Notes: generated by a model not told the origin, from the letters alone. Shown: positions 53,625 to 62,257, counted from the stretch's first letter. The stretch: DNA of 64,000 bases from Actinokineospora fastidiosa (GCF_014648415.1 NZ_BMRB01000004.1:473882-537881), one strand, 5' to 3'. Numbers and translations are program-made.

Positions 53625-54695
53625 GTGACAGTGGAGATCGTGTTGGTCGGGCTGCACGGCTACGGCCGGTCGCACCTGCGCGCAGTCCGGGCGCTGGACG
53701 GGGTGCGGCTGGGCGCGGTCTGCGATCCCCGGGGCTCGGACGTCGACGGCGTGCCCGCGTACCCGGCGCTGGCCGACGTGCCCGCGCCGTCCGGGGACCG
53801 GGTCACGATCATCAGCACGCCCCTGCACACCCACGCCGACCTGGCGTCGACCGCGCTCGCGCAGGGCTCGCACGTGCTGCTGGAGAAGCCGCCCGCCACG
53901 TCGCTGGCGGAGTTCGAGCGGCTCTGCGCCGCGGTGCGCGCGTCCGGCCTGCTGTGCCAGGTCGGGTTCCAGAGCCTGGGGTCGGCGGCCGTGCCCGCCG
54001 TCCGGGCGCTGGTGGCGTCCGGGGCGATCGGGACGGTGCGCGGCATCGGGGTGGCGGGCACGTGGCAGCGCGGCCGGGACTACTTCACCCGGTCGCCGTG
54101 GGCGGGCAAGCGGCGGCTGGACGGGGTGGACGTGGTCGACGGGGCGCTGACCAACCCGTTCGCGCACGCCGTCGCCACGGCCCTGGCCATCGACGGCAGC
54201 ACCCGCCGGGGCCAGGTGGCGGACGTGGAGGTCGAGCTGTTCCGCGCCAACCCGATCGAGTCGGACGACACCTCGGCCCTGCGCCTGCGCACGTCCCGGG
54301 GGACGGTCATCGTCGTGGCGGTCACGCTGTGCGCGAAGACGGTCCGCTCGCCCCAGATCACGGTGCACGGTTCGGAGGGGACGATCACGTTGTTCTACAA
54401 GGAGGACCGCGTGCGCCTGCGGACGGCCGACGACGACGTCACGACGACGTACCCGACGACCGGCCTGCTGGCCGACCTGGTCGCCCGCGTCCGCGAGCCG
54501 GGCCCCCTGCTCAGCCCCCTGGCGGAGACCGGGGCCTTCATGGAGGTCCTGGAGGCGGTGCGGCTGGCCCCCGAGCCGCGCCCGGTGCCCGCGGCGGCCG
54601 TCGGCGACCGGATGGTCATCGACGGCGTGGACGACGCGGTCCTGCGCTGCTCGGCGGAACTGGCCCTGCTCTCGGAGGTCGTGCGGTGGACCTGA
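53625..54695 (+). CDS. Gfo/Idh/MocA family oxidoreductase (second)
   Basis: 356 aa, GTG start. Rossmann domain VGLHGYGRSHLRAVRAL, active-site EKPPATS. Divergent from the importer operon and under its own AGCGCTTT operator, so part of the regulon. It overlaps the DUF6807 gene by 10 bases, and this pair recurs in actinomycete sugar clusters. Substrate unknown. Confidence 0.85.
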   Translation: MTVEIVLVGLHGYGRSHLRAVRALDGVRLGAVCDPRGSDVDGVPAYPALADVPAPSGDRVTIISTPLHTHADLASTALAQGSHVLLEKPPATSLAEFERLCAAVRASGLLCQVGFQSLGSAAVPAVRALVASGAIGTVRGIGVAGTWQRGRDYFTRSPWAGKRRLDGVDVVDGALTNPFAHAVATALAIDGSTRRGQVADVEVELFRANPIESDDTSALRLRTSRGTVIVVAVTLCAKTVRSPQITVHGSEGTITLFYKEDRVRLRTADDDVTTTYPTTGLLADLVARVREPGPLLSPLAETGAFMEVLEAVRLAPEPRPVPAAAVGDRMVIDGVDDAVLRCSAELALLSEVVRWT

Positions 54696-55468
54696 TCGTC
54701 GAGGGCGTGCCGGTCGCCACGTACAACTCCGGGGCCGAACTGCACACGACCCTGTCGCCCCGCCCGTACCTCCACCCGGTGAGGACGCTGTCGGGCACGG
54801 TCGTCACCGACGCGCTGCCGGAGGACCACCGGTGGCACCTGGGCGTGTCCATCGGGGTCCAGGACGTGAACGGCGCGAACCTCTGGGGCGGGCGCACGTA
54901 CGTCCGCGACCGGGGATACACCTGGATGGACGACCACGGCGCCATCCGCCACGTGCGCTGGCGGGAGCGGACGCCGTCGCGGCTGGACGAGGACCTGGCG
55001 TGGCTGGGACCCGACGGCGCCGTGCTCGCCCACGAACGCCGCGAGCAGAGCGCCCGCCCGATCGCGGGCGGCTGGGCGCTGGACGTCACGGTCACCCTCG
55101 CCGCCGACGGCGTGCGCCTGGGCAGCCCGGCCACCAACGGCCGCGCCCGCGCGGGCTACGGCGGCTTCTTCTGGCGGCTCCCGCTGCCCGACGGTCCGTC
55201 GACCGTCTTCACCGAACACGGGGTGGGGGAGGAGCAGGTGCACTACACGCGCTCCCCGTGGCTGGCCTACCACGGCGGCTCGCCGTCCCACCCGTTCACC
55301 GTCGTGCTGACGGCGTCGGTGGACGACCCGTGGTTCGTGCGGCAGGCGGGCTACCCCGGCCTCGGCTCGGCCCTGGCCGCGGAGACGCCCGTGCTGGTCG
55401 ACGGCGAGCTCCGCCGCTCCTTCACCGCGCGGGTGTACGACGGCCACCTGGCCGCGGACGAGTGGTGA
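54686..55468 (+). CDS. DUF6807 (PmoA-like) family protein
   Basis: 260 aa; GTG inside the end of the oxidoreductase gene, with GGAGG upstream. Beta-rich protein: LSPRPYLHPVRTLSGTVVTDALPEDHRWHLGVSIGVQDVNG matches the DUF6807/PmoA family, which has conserved His and acidic residues. Despite the name no methane oxidation role is implied; members usually sit beside Gfo/Idh oxidoreductases in carbohydrate loci and may bind or cleave a sugar derivative. Confidence 0.75.
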   Translation: MDLIVEGVPVATYNSGAELHTTLSPRPYLHPVRTLSGTVVTDALPEDHRWHLGVSIGVQDVNGANLWGGRTYVRDRGYTWMDDHGAIRHVRWRERTPSRLDEDLAWLGPDGAVLAHERREQSARPIAGGWALDVTVTLAADGVRLGSPATNGRARAGYGGFFWRLPLPDGPSTVFTEHGVGEEQVHYTRSPWLAYHGGSPSHPFTVVLTASVDDPWFVRQAGYPGLGSALAAETPVLVDGELRRSFTARVYDGHLAADEW

Positions 55469-55540
55469 GATAGGTCAAAGCCCGTGCTCACCCGGCGCGG
55501 GCGTGTGCCACGATGGAGCCGGTGCCTCGTGATGAGGTCC

Positions 55541-55583
55541 CCGGACGAGCGGGCGCCGTACCCGGCCAGCGACAAGACGGCGC
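55541..55583 (+). promoter_or_regulatory. Guanidine-III riboswitch
   Basis: CCGGACGAG...GGCGCCGTACCCGG...ACAAGACGGCGC is nearly superposable on the Thermobifida guanidine-III riboswitch, as remembered. It includes the CCGG/CCGG helix, the GCGCCGT/ACGGCGC pseudoknot strands and the ACAAG core. AAGGAG (55586-55591) follows immediately, then the GTG of an SMR exporter, so guanidine should control ribosome access. Confidence 0.9.
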
Positions 55584-55597
55584 TCAAGGAGCACATC

Positions 55598-55912
55598 GTG
55601 TCCTGGCTCGTCCTGATCGTCTCGGGTGTCCTGGAAGCCGTGTGGGCCACGGCGTTGGGCAAGTCGGAGGGCTTCACCCGGCTGGCGCCGTCGGTGGTGT
55701 TCGGGGTCTCGCTGGTCCTGAGCATGGCCGGGCTCGCCTACGCCATGCGGGAGCTGCCGGTCGGCACGTCCTACGCGGTGTGGGTGGGCATCGGCGCCGC
55801 GCTCACCGTCGCGTACGGCATGTGGTCCGGCGCGGAGGCCGTCTCCCTGGCCAGGATCCTTCTCCTGGTCGGGATCGTGGGGTGCGTGGTGGGATTGAAG
55901 GTCCTTCACTGA
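55598..55912 (+). CDS. gdx: Guanidinium exporter Gdx (SugE), SMR family
   Basis: 104 aa; the GTG at 55598 was chosen because the riboswitch and AAGGAG end just before it and the protein then starts at the SMR first helix. Four membrane helices. The essential Glu13 (GVLEAVW) and Trp16 fit the Gdx subtype, as do KSEGFTRL and the GTSYAVWVGIGAALTV loop. Gdx proteins form dual-topology dimers that swap guanidinium for protons. The guanidine-III riboswitch makes the substrate assignment strong. Confidence 0.93.
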   Translation: MSWLVLIVSGVLEAVWATALGKSEGFTRLAPSVVFGVSLVLSMAGLAYAMRELPVGTSYAVWVGIGAALTVAYGMWSGAEAVSLARILLLVGIVGCVVGLKVLH

Positions 55913-55918
55913 CACCCT

Positions 55919-57256
55919 TCACCCGCCGCGCAACGCGCGTTCCGCGCGCAGGGCGACCTCGATGTCGAAGCGTTGGTTGGGATCGGTCAGGCCGGGTCCG
56001 AAGAGGCGTTCCAATTGGCGCAGGCGATAGCGGACCGTCTGCGGGTGGACGTCCAACAGGGCCGCGATCTCCGGCGCGCTGCGGCGGGTCTCCAACCAGA
56101 CCAGCAGGGTCTCGCCGAGCTTGTCGCGCTGCTTGCCCGTCAGTTCCGCCATCGGGGCCAGGGCCTTCGCGCCGATCTCCCGCACGAGGAACGGGTCGTT
56201 GAGCAGCCAGAGGACCGACATGCTGCGGTCGAACCAGGTCGGCGAGCCGTCCGCCAGGGTGCCCTCGGCGACCAGGGCCAGCGTGCGCCGCGCCCAGCGC
56301 AGCGACTGCGCGCACTCGACGACCGGGACGGCGGGGCCGACTGCCGCCTGCCAGCCGGGCAGCTCGGCGGGCAGCTCCGCCAGCAGGGGCCGGAACTCCT
56401 CGCTCAGCACCAGGCACGGGTCGGCCGACTCCAGATCGACCAGGTAGCGGGAGTCCAGGTTGGTGACGGGCAGGTCGGCGTCGGAGTCCCGGGGGCGCAC
56501 GGCGATGGCCCGCACCCGCTCCGGCAGCGGCCAGCGCGCCGCCTCCGCCAGGTGGCCCAGCGGACGGCCGGGGCCGCCGCCGGGGGCGATGAGCGCCTGC
56601 AGGAGCTGGCGCCGCCGCCGTTCCAGCGCGCCGACCTCGCGCGCCCTCGCCGAGGCGTGGCCCTCGATGGACAGCGCCGACAACTCGTCGATGTAGGCGA
56701 AGATCGCCTCCGCCAGCAGGCACAGCGTCGCGCTGGACACCCCCGCCGCCTCGCCCGCCGCCGCGATCCGCCGCCACGCCACCCGCGCGCCGATCCGGTA
56801 CGCCGTCTGCAGCACGTCCAGGATCGGGCCGTTGTAGATCTCGTGGCGGCCCATGTCGCGGAACACCTGGCGGCGTTCGTCCCGGGCGCTGCTCGGGTCC
56901 TCCAGCCGGTCGACGAACTGGGTCAGCGCCTGCTGGATGCCCTCGGTCACCGCGCGTCCGACGACGCCGTCGGGGTTGCGGGCGAACGCGGGGATCGCCT
57001 GGTTCAGCTCGCCGCGGATCTCGGCGACCAGCCGGGGGATGCTCGGGCGCAGCAGCGGGGCCAGCTCCCTGGGCAGCAGCGACCACAGGTTCGCCCCGTG
57101 CCCGGCGTCGGCGCGGCCCGGGGCGAGCAGCGAGTCGAACGCGATGCGCAGCGGGAATCCGGTCGGCTCCCCCGATTCTTCCGGCACCAGTGCCACCTCC
57201 GCGATCGCGAACTGGTCGCCGAATCTAGCGCGGCAGGTCGGGGGCTGGTCAAACAT
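55919..57256 (-). CDS. PucR/CdaR-type transcriptional regulator (paralogue B)
   Basis: 445 aa from the ATG at 57256; a TTG at 57268 is an alternative and neither has a strong ribosome site. Same layout as paralogues A and C: N-terminal helical region (LLPRELAPLLRPSIPRLVAEIRGEL), segment DVLQTAYRIGARVAWRRIAA, then C-terminal HTH (LLVWLETRRSAPEIAALLDVHPQTVRYRLRQLERLFG). TTGTCA-N5-ACACAA (57300-57316) lies about 45 bases upstream. It is convergent with gdx, only 6 bases apart, and 99 bases downstream of paralogue C. Confidence 0.82.
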   Translation of the reverse strand: MFDQPPTCRARFGDQFAIAEVALVPEESGEPTGFPLRIAFDSLLAPGRADAGHGANLWSLLPRELAPLLRPSIPRLVAEIRGELNQAIPAFARNPDGVVGRAVTEGIQQALTQFVDRLEDPSSARDERRQVFRDMGRHEIYNGPILDVLQTAYRIGARVAWRRIAAAGEAAGVSSATLCLLAEAIFAYIDELSALSIEGHASARAREVGALERRRRQLLQALIAPGGGPGRPLGHLAEAARWPLPERVRAIAVRPRDSDADLPVTNLDSRYLVDLESADPCLVLSEEFRPLLAELPAELPGWQAAVGPAVPVVECAQSLRWARRTLALVAEGTLADGSPTWFDRSMSVLWLLNDPFLVREIGAKALAPMAELTGKQRDKLGETLLVWLETRRSAPEIAALLDVHPQTVRYRLRQLERLFGPGLTDPNQRFDIEVALRAERALRGG

Positions 57257-57299
57257 TCCGAGGAACAATTCCCCGATTCACCCGGCAGGCCGCCGGTAA

Positions 57300-57316
57300 T
57301 TGTCACCGGAACACAA
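57300..57316. promoter_or_regulatory. TTGTCA-N5-ACACAA inverted repeat before PucR-B
   Basis: TTGTCA (57300-57305) and ACACAA (57311-57316) around CCGGA. Same pattern and spacing as the sites at 10295-10311 and 58877-58893 near the other PucR genes. Confidence 0.4.
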
Positions 57317-57355
57317 CCCGCGCCGCGGCGATCCACCGCCGCGGCGCATCGGCGG

Positions 57356-58669
57356 CTATCCGGCCGCCCGGCCTTTTTCGTCGCCTTCGGACGTCCACAG
57401 CAGACGGTGGGCGCGCAGCGCGATCTCCAGGTCGAGCCGGGAGTCCGGGTCGGTCAGCTGATCGCCGAAAAGCTTCTCCACCTGACGCATGCGATAGCGC
57501 ACGGTTTGTGGGTGGATGCGCAATCGCTCGGCGATCTCCGGCGCGCTGCCGCGGCTCTCCAGCCACGCCAGCAGCGTCTCCGCGGTGCGCGCCCGCTGCT
57601 TGACGGTGAGGTCGGCCAGCGGGGCCAGCGTGCGGTTGAGCAACTCGCGCACCAGGAACTCGTCGGCCAGCAGCCAGAGCGTCGACAGGTGGTCGCGGCA
57701 CCAGGTGACCGGGCCGTCGCCGATGATGTCGCGCCGCACCAGGTTCATCGCCCGGCGCGCCCAGCGCAGCGAGGTGGCCGCGTCGCGCAGGCCGACCACC
57801 GGCCCGACGCAGGCGCGCCTGCCGCCCAGGTGCTCGCGGACGGTGCGCATCTGCCGCTGCGGGTCGGGCAGCACCAGACACGGCAGGTCGCCGTCGAAGT
57901 CGGCCAGCACCTCCTCGGGCAGGCCCGCGGTGCTGAGGTCGTCGTGCTCGCCGTCCGGCGCGGGCTCGACCACCACGACGGCCACCGTCTCCGGCACCCG
58001 CCAGCGGGCCGTCGCGGCCAGCTTCGTGATCGACGTCGGCGACGCGGGCGGGTCGCTGAGCAGCAGTTCCACCAGTCTGCGGCGACAGCGCTCGATCATC
58101 CCGGCCGACTGCGCCTGCGCGGCGGTGTAGCCCTCGATCGACAGCTTCGAGATCTCGTCGACGTAGGCGAAGATGGCCTCGGCGGCGATGGTCAGCGTCG
58201 CCGTCGGCAGCTTCTGCGCCTGGCCCCACGCCGCGACATGCCGCCACGCCACCCGGCCGCCCACCCGGTACGCCGTCTGCAGGCTGTCGAGGCTGCGGCC
58301 CTCGCTGAACTCCACCCTGCCGAGCTGGCGGAAGACGTTGGCCCAGTTCTCGTCCGGGGAGCCGCCGACGCCGATGGTGTCCATGATCCGCATGATCGCC
58401 TGCTCGACGCCCGCGACCATGATCGCGCCGAAGTGGCCCTCCAGCGGCTGGGCGTAGGCGGGGACCGCGCGCTGGATCTCGCGGATCATGTCCTGGGTGA
58501 GCTGCCCGACCATCGGGCGGAACCGGGACCCCAGATCGCGCGGCAGCGACGCCCACAGCATCGTCGCCTGGTCGTCCTGCCTGCCCGTGCGCGGCCTCGG
58601 CGCGGCGACCGGGCCTCGTCCCATGCCGGGTCGGGGGGAAGGGGGTCGGCTGCCCAGGTGAATCGCCAT
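57356..58669 (-). CDS. PucR/CdaR-type transcriptional regulator (paralogue C)
   Basis: 437 aa; ATG at 58669 with AAGGGGAC upstream. N-terminal helices (LPRDLGSRFRPMVGQLTQDMIREIQRAVPAY), the shared SLDSLQTAYRVGGRVAWRHVAAWGQ block, a middle domain, and the PucR HTH (AEIAERLRIHPQTVRYRMRQVEKLFG-like). Tandem with paralogue B, so probably a duplication. On the minus strand the upstream GTAACAA and CGACCATAAGT elements (58737-58764) recall those before paralogue A. Confidence 0.85.
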   Translation of the reverse strand: MAIHLGSRPPSPRPGMGRGPVAAPRPRTGRQDDQATMLWASLPRDLGSRFRPMVGQLTQDMIREIQRAVPAYAQPLEGHFGAIMVAGVEQAIMRIMDTIGVGGSPDENWANVFRQLGRVEFSEGRSLDSLQTAYRVGGRVAWRHVAAWGQAQKLPTATLTIAAEAIFAYVDEISKLSIEGYTAAQAQSAGMIERCRRRLVELLLSDPPASPTSITKLAATARWRVPETVAVVVVEPAPDGEHDDLSTAGLPEEVLADFDGDLPCLVLPDPQRQMRTVREHLGGRRACVGPVVGLRDAATSLRWARRAMNLVRRDIIGDGPVTWCRDHLSTLWLLADEFLVRELLNRTLAPLADLTVKQRARTAETLLAWLESRGSAPEIAERLRIHPQTVRYRMRQVEKLFGDQLTDPDSRLDLEIALRAHRLLWTSEGDEKGRAAG

Positions 58670-59228
58670 ATCGTCCCCTTTGTCGCTGGCGCGCTCGCTT
58701 GGCGCGAATTCTTTCGGGTTCGGCTCGCCGCCGATCGTAACAATTTGTGACGACGACCATAAGTTCGGCGCGGGCGGCGTGTCAAATGCCCGTGTTACGT
58801 GACGCTGCGGACACCCGAACGGGTGACACCGAAGATCGGTGTTTTGCGGAAAAGGGCGGAGTTCGCCGTTCGGATTTTGCGCGTCCATGACAAACTCGGC
58901 CCGCCCGGGGTCGGCCCGGGGTGCGCAGTTGTGTCGGCCATGATCGCCGGGCAGGCGTGGAACAGCACGTCAGGTGGGTCTTTGACCAGCTACCAGCCGG
59001 TTCCGTCATGCCGGTGACTGGGGGAACACACAAAACGCCGACGGAGGGACTGTGCGCGTCTGATAAAACGGGCGGTCCGGCGCGGTTGCGCCGACCGGGT
59101 TCTTGCTCGGGTCGTCTGTGTGTCAGTAAGGTTTCGGCCAGATCGCCGCGGTCGGCAGGTCATCGGACTCGGGAGCCCCTATTCGGGCCCGCCGCGCAAT
59201 TCGCCAAGCAGTCGTGAGGGAAGAATTC
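58670..59228. promoter_or_regulatory. Gene-free divergent region between PucR-C and a lipoprotein
   Basis: 559 bases. It holds GTAACAA (58737-58743) and CGACCATAAGT (58754-58764), shared with the PucR-A promoter; a small hairpin ACACCGA/TCGGTGT (58826-58842) followed by Ts; and TTGCGC-N5-TGACAA (58877-58893), one mismatch from the recurring motif. No credible ORF. Confidence 0.45.
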
Positions 59229-59840
59229 ATGAAGCCTCGTTTGGTCGCCGCCGCGGTTTCCGCGGTCGCCGTCGTCGCGTTCGCGGGCGGCTGCAGCTCC
59301 GATCCGGAGGCCCCGCCGCAGATCCCCGCCCCCGGCGCCGCCGCGGACGCCACCGGGCAGACCCAGGCGCCGCCCGCCGACCTCAGCGACCCGGCCGTGG
59401 CGTGGGCGGAGCAGGTGTGCACCGCGGTCGAGCAGGGCGGCAAGAAGCTCTCCGAGTTCCCCGCGGTCGACCCGAACGACCCGGCGAAGACCAAGCAGGC
59501 GATGCTGGACTACCTGCAGCGGATCTCCGACACCCTCGGCGAGCTCAGCGCGGGCATCAGCGCCGCGGGCGAGCCGCCGGTCGACGACGGCGCCGCCGCC
59601 GTGGACGCCGCCCTGACCCGCATCGACGACCTGCGCGGCGCGCTGTCCACCGCGCGCGAGAAGCTGTCGTCGGTCGAGGCGAGCGACCCCGTGGCCTTCC
59701 AGACCGCGCTGGCGGAGATCGGCCCTGAGCTGGAGGGCCTGAACACCACCGAGGGGCCGACCACCGACCTCAAGGCCAACCCCGAGCTCAAGGACGCCTT
59801 CGCGCAGGCCCCGGCCTGCAGGCGCGTCGAGGGCGTCTGA
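59229..59840 (+). CDS. Small lipoprotein of unknown function
   Basis: 203 aa; ATG at 59229 with GAGGGAAG upstream (a GTG at 59214 is less likely). Lipoprotein signal with lipobox FAGGC (Cys22), a Pro/Ala linker, then a helical domain with one Cys near the middle (QVCTAVEQGGKKLSEFPAVDPNDPAKTKQAMLDYL) and one near the C-terminus (APACRRVEGV) that could pair. No enzyme motif. Directly followed by a universal stress gene. Confidence 0.78.
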   Translation: MKPRLVAAAVSAVAVVAFAGGCSSDPEAPPQIPAPGAAADATGQTQAPPADLSDPAVAWAEQVCTAVEQGGKKLSEFPAVDPNDPAKTKQAMLDYLQRISDTLGELSAGISAAGEPPVDDGAAAVDAALTRIDDLRGALSTAREKLSSVEASDPVAFQTALAEIGPELEGLNTTEGPTTDLKANPELKDAFAQAPACRRVEGV

Positions 59841-59852
59841 GTGGAGACCGCC

Positions 59853-60308
59853 ATGCCCGTTTACCGCACCATCGTCGTCGGCACCGACGGCTCCCGCTCG
59901 TCGCTGCGCGCGGTCGAGCGGGCCGCCGAGGTGGCCCGCGACACCGCGGCCGTCCTGGTGGTCGCCTGCGCGTACGAGACCGCCGACCAGCGCGCGGTCG
60001 ACCGGGCCGTGGACCGCCTCGGCGACGACGTCGGCTACCAGGTGGTGGGCGCCAGCCCGGCCGAGGAGACCGTCCGCACGGCCGCCGAGGTGGCGCTCAA
60101 GGCGGGCGCCGCCGACGTGCGCACGGTCGCGGCCGAGGGCTCGCCGGTGTCGGTGCTGCGCCGGGTGGTCCGCGACCACGACGCCGACCTGCTGGTGGTC
60201 GGCAACCGCGGCCTCAACACCCTCGCGGGCCGGGTGCTGGGCTCCGTGCCCGGCGAGGCGGCCCGCAAGTCCCGGGTGGACATCCTGATCGTCCACACCA
60301 CCGGCTGA
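59853..60308 (+). CDS. Universal stress protein (UspA family)
   Basis: 151 aa from the ATG at 59853, preceded by TGGAG (a GTG at 59841 is possible). Starts VYRTIVVGTDGSRSSLRAVERAAEVA; the ATP-binding G-2x-G-9x-S/T motif is GNRGLNTLAGRVLGSVPGEAARKS. A cytoplasmic nucleotide-binding stress protein, probably co-transcribed with the lipoprotein gene 12 bases upstream. Confidence 0.92.
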   Translation: MPVYRTIVVGTDGSRSSLRAVERAAEVARDTAAVLVVACAYETADQRAVDRAVDRLGDDVGYQVVGASPAEETVRTAAEVALKAGAADVRTVAAEGSPVSVLRRVVRDHDADLLVVGNRGLNTLAGRVLGSVPGEAARKSRVDILIVHTTG

Positions 60309-60318
60309 TCAAGCCGCC

Positions 60319-60351
60319 GAAGCCCCGGTTCCCGTGCGGGACCGGGGCTTC
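60319..60351. terminator. Bidirectional hairpin terminator
   Basis: GAAGCCCCGGT (60319-60329) pairs with ACCGGGGCTTC (60341-60351), with CCCG/CGGG continuing the stem inside. It separates the convergent usp and ABC permease genes. Confidence 0.8.
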
Positions 60352-61216
60352 AGCGTGCCCGGCGGAAGCCGTGGAAGGCCCAGACACCGCCGCCGACGGC
60401 CGCGGCGGCGGCCAGGGCGAGCGCCAGCGCGGGCGACCAGCCCGCTGGCCGGTCCAGGGAGAGCGCGCGGACGGCGTCGACGGCGTAGGTGACCGGGTTG
60501 ACGCTGCTGAACCACCGCACCCAGGCGGGCATGGCCTCCAGCGGCAGGTACGCGCTGGAGCCGAACATCAGCGGCACCATGACGATGAACGACACCGCCT
60601 GCATCGCCTCCGGCTTCGGCGCCCAGCAGGCGATCGCGATGAACAGCCAGCTCAAGCCCCAGCCGACGACGATGGTCAGCAGCAGCCCCAGCAGCAGGCC
60701 GATCACGCTGCCCGGCCGGAATCCCAGCACCGGAACGGAGATGACGATGGCCACCAGCAGGTTCAGCGCCAGCCGGGCGGAATCGGCGACGGTGCGGGCG
60801 ACGAGCACCGCGCCCAGCGTCAGCGGCATCGCCCGCAGGCGGCCGATGAACCCGGTGAAGACCTCGGTCAGCAGCCCGACGCCCGCGCCCACGGCCGTCG
60901 TCAGCGCGATGGTGACGAGGGTGGCGGGCAGCAGGTAGTTGATGTAGCCGTTGTACTCCGCGACGCCCGGCAGCGTGCCGATGCCGCTGAACACCTGGCT
61001 GAACAACAGCAGCAGCACGACCGGCTGCAGCAGGCCGAAGAACACGATCTTGCGGTCGCTGAAGGCCAGCCGGAGCGACCGTCCGGTGAGGACGGACACC
61101 TGGCGCAGCGGCGTCGCGGGCCGCCAGCGGCCCGGCCGGTTCGGCGCGATGGCGCGGAAGCGCACGGTCTCCGGCTCCGCCGAGCGCGCCCGGCGGGGAG
61201 CGGCGTGGCGGCTCAT
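60350..61216 (-). CDS. ABC-2 type permease (DrrB-like)
   Basis: 288 aa. A basic N-terminal tail and about six membrane helices of the ABC-2 family (VFFGLLQPVVLLLLFSQVF, NYLLPATLVTIALTTAVGAGVGLLTE, GFIGRLRAMPL, SSAYLPLEAMPAWVRWFSSVNPVTYAVDAVRAL). It forms an exporter with the ATPase whose gene overlaps its start. Substrate unknown; the DrrAB family often exports antibiotics or lipids. Confidence 0.9.
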   Translation of the reverse strand: MSRHAAPRRARSAEPETVRFRAIAPNRPGRWRPATPLRQVSVLTGRSLRLAFSDRKIVFFGLLQPVVLLLLFSQVFSGIGTLPGVAEYNGYINYLLPATLVTIALTTAVGAGVGLLTEVFTGFIGRLRAMPLTLGAVLVARTVADSARLALNLLVAIVISVPVLGFRPGSVIGLLLGLLLTIVVGWGLSWLFIAIACWAPKPEAMQAVSFIVMVPLMFGSSAYLPLEAMPAWVRWFSSVNPVTYAVDAVRALSLDRPAGWSPALALALAAAAAVGGGVWAFHGFRRAR

Positions 61217-62151
61217 GACTTGCTCGCGTGGTGCAGGGCCAGGTACACGTCGTCCAGCGTGGGTTCGGTGACGGTGAAGTCGACGATGTCCGGGCCCGCC
61301 GCGTCGAGCGCGCGGACGACGGCGGTGACGTGCCCGGGCTCGGCGAGCGCGACCCGCAGGATCGGCTCGACCGGGTCGGGCGTGGCCCGGATGCCCGCGT
61401 AGGCCAGCACCCCGAGGGCGTGGCGCACGGCGCGCTCGTCGGCGAGGCGGACGGCGGCGGCGCGCTGCCCGATCCCGGCCTTGAGCGCGGTGGGCGTGCC
61501 CGCGGCGACCACGTGCCCGCCCGCCAGCACGACGACCTCGTCGGCGAGCTTGTCGGCCTCCTCCAGGTACTGCGTGGTCAGCACGACGGTGGTGCCGTCG
61601 GCGACCAGGCCCGCCACCAGCGCCCACAGTCCCGCGCGGCTGACCGGGTCGAGGCCGGTGGACGGCTCGTCGAGGAAGAGGACGTCCGGGCGGCCGACGA
61701 GGCTGGCGGCGAGGTCGAGGCGGCGGCGCATGCCGCCGGAGTAGGTGCCCGCCTTGCGGTCGGCGGCGTCGGTGAGGCCGAACGCGGTCAGCAGCTCGTC
61801 GGCGCGGTCGCGGGCCTGCTTGCGGGTCGCGCCGAGCAGCCGGGCCAGCAGCACCAGGTTCGCCCGGCCGGACACGGCCTCGTCGACGCAGGCGTACTGG
61901 CTGGTCAGCCCGATGTGCCTGCGCACCTGGTGGCCGGAGCGGGTGACGTCGTACCCGCACACGCGGGCGGTGCCGGAGGTGGGCAGGGCGCGGGTGGCGA
62001 GGATGTCGATGAGCGTCGTCTTGCCCGCGCCGTTGTGGCCGAGGACGCCGAGGACCGCGCCCGGGGCCGCGGTCAGGGAGACATCGGTGAGCGCCGCCAC
62101 CGGACCGTAGGCCTTGCCGAGCCGGGTCACCTCGATGCGGGGCCGGGGCAT
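61213..62151 (-). CDS. ABC transporter ATPase (DrrA-like)
   Basis: 312 aa from the ATG at 62151; longer in-frame starts give unlikely N-terminal residues. Walker A GHNGAGKT, signature YSGGMRRR, Walker B DVLFLDEPSTGLD, H-switch replaced by Gln in TTQYLEEAD, as is normal in DrrA. C-terminal domain ends DFTVTEPTLDDVYLALHH. Energises the adjacent permease. Confidence 0.92.
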   Translation of the reverse strand: MPRPRIEVTRLGKAYGPVAALTDVSLTAAPGAVLGVLGHNGAGKTTLIDILATRALPTSGTARVCGYDVTRSGHQVRRHIGLTSQYACVDEAVSGRANLVLLARLLGATRKQARDRADELLTAFGLTDAADRKAGTYSGGMRRRLDLAASLVGRPDVLFLDEPSTGLDPVSRAGLWALVAGLVADGTTVVLTTQYLEEADKLADEVVVLAGGHVVAAGTPTALKAGIGQRAAAVRLADERAVRHALGVLAYAGIRATPDPVEPILRVALAEPGHVTAVVRALDAAGPDIVDFTVTEPTLDDVYLALHHASKS

Positions 62152-62238
62152 GGCCGCGACGATACCGGCGCGACCAGTCCCGGCACAGTATTCATCGCGG
62201 TATTCATACGGCGGTGACAAGTTTTCCGCACGGCATTT

Positions 62239-62257
62239 TTGTGCTCGGCTATGACAA
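62239..62257 (+). promoter_or_regulatory. TTGTGC-N7-TGACAA inverted repeat before lipase 2
   Basis: TTGTGC (62239-62244) and TGACAA (62252-62257), in the gap shared by the divergent ABC ATPase and the second secretory lipase. Same half-sites as before the DUF6801 gene, with a longer spacer. Confidence 0.35.
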
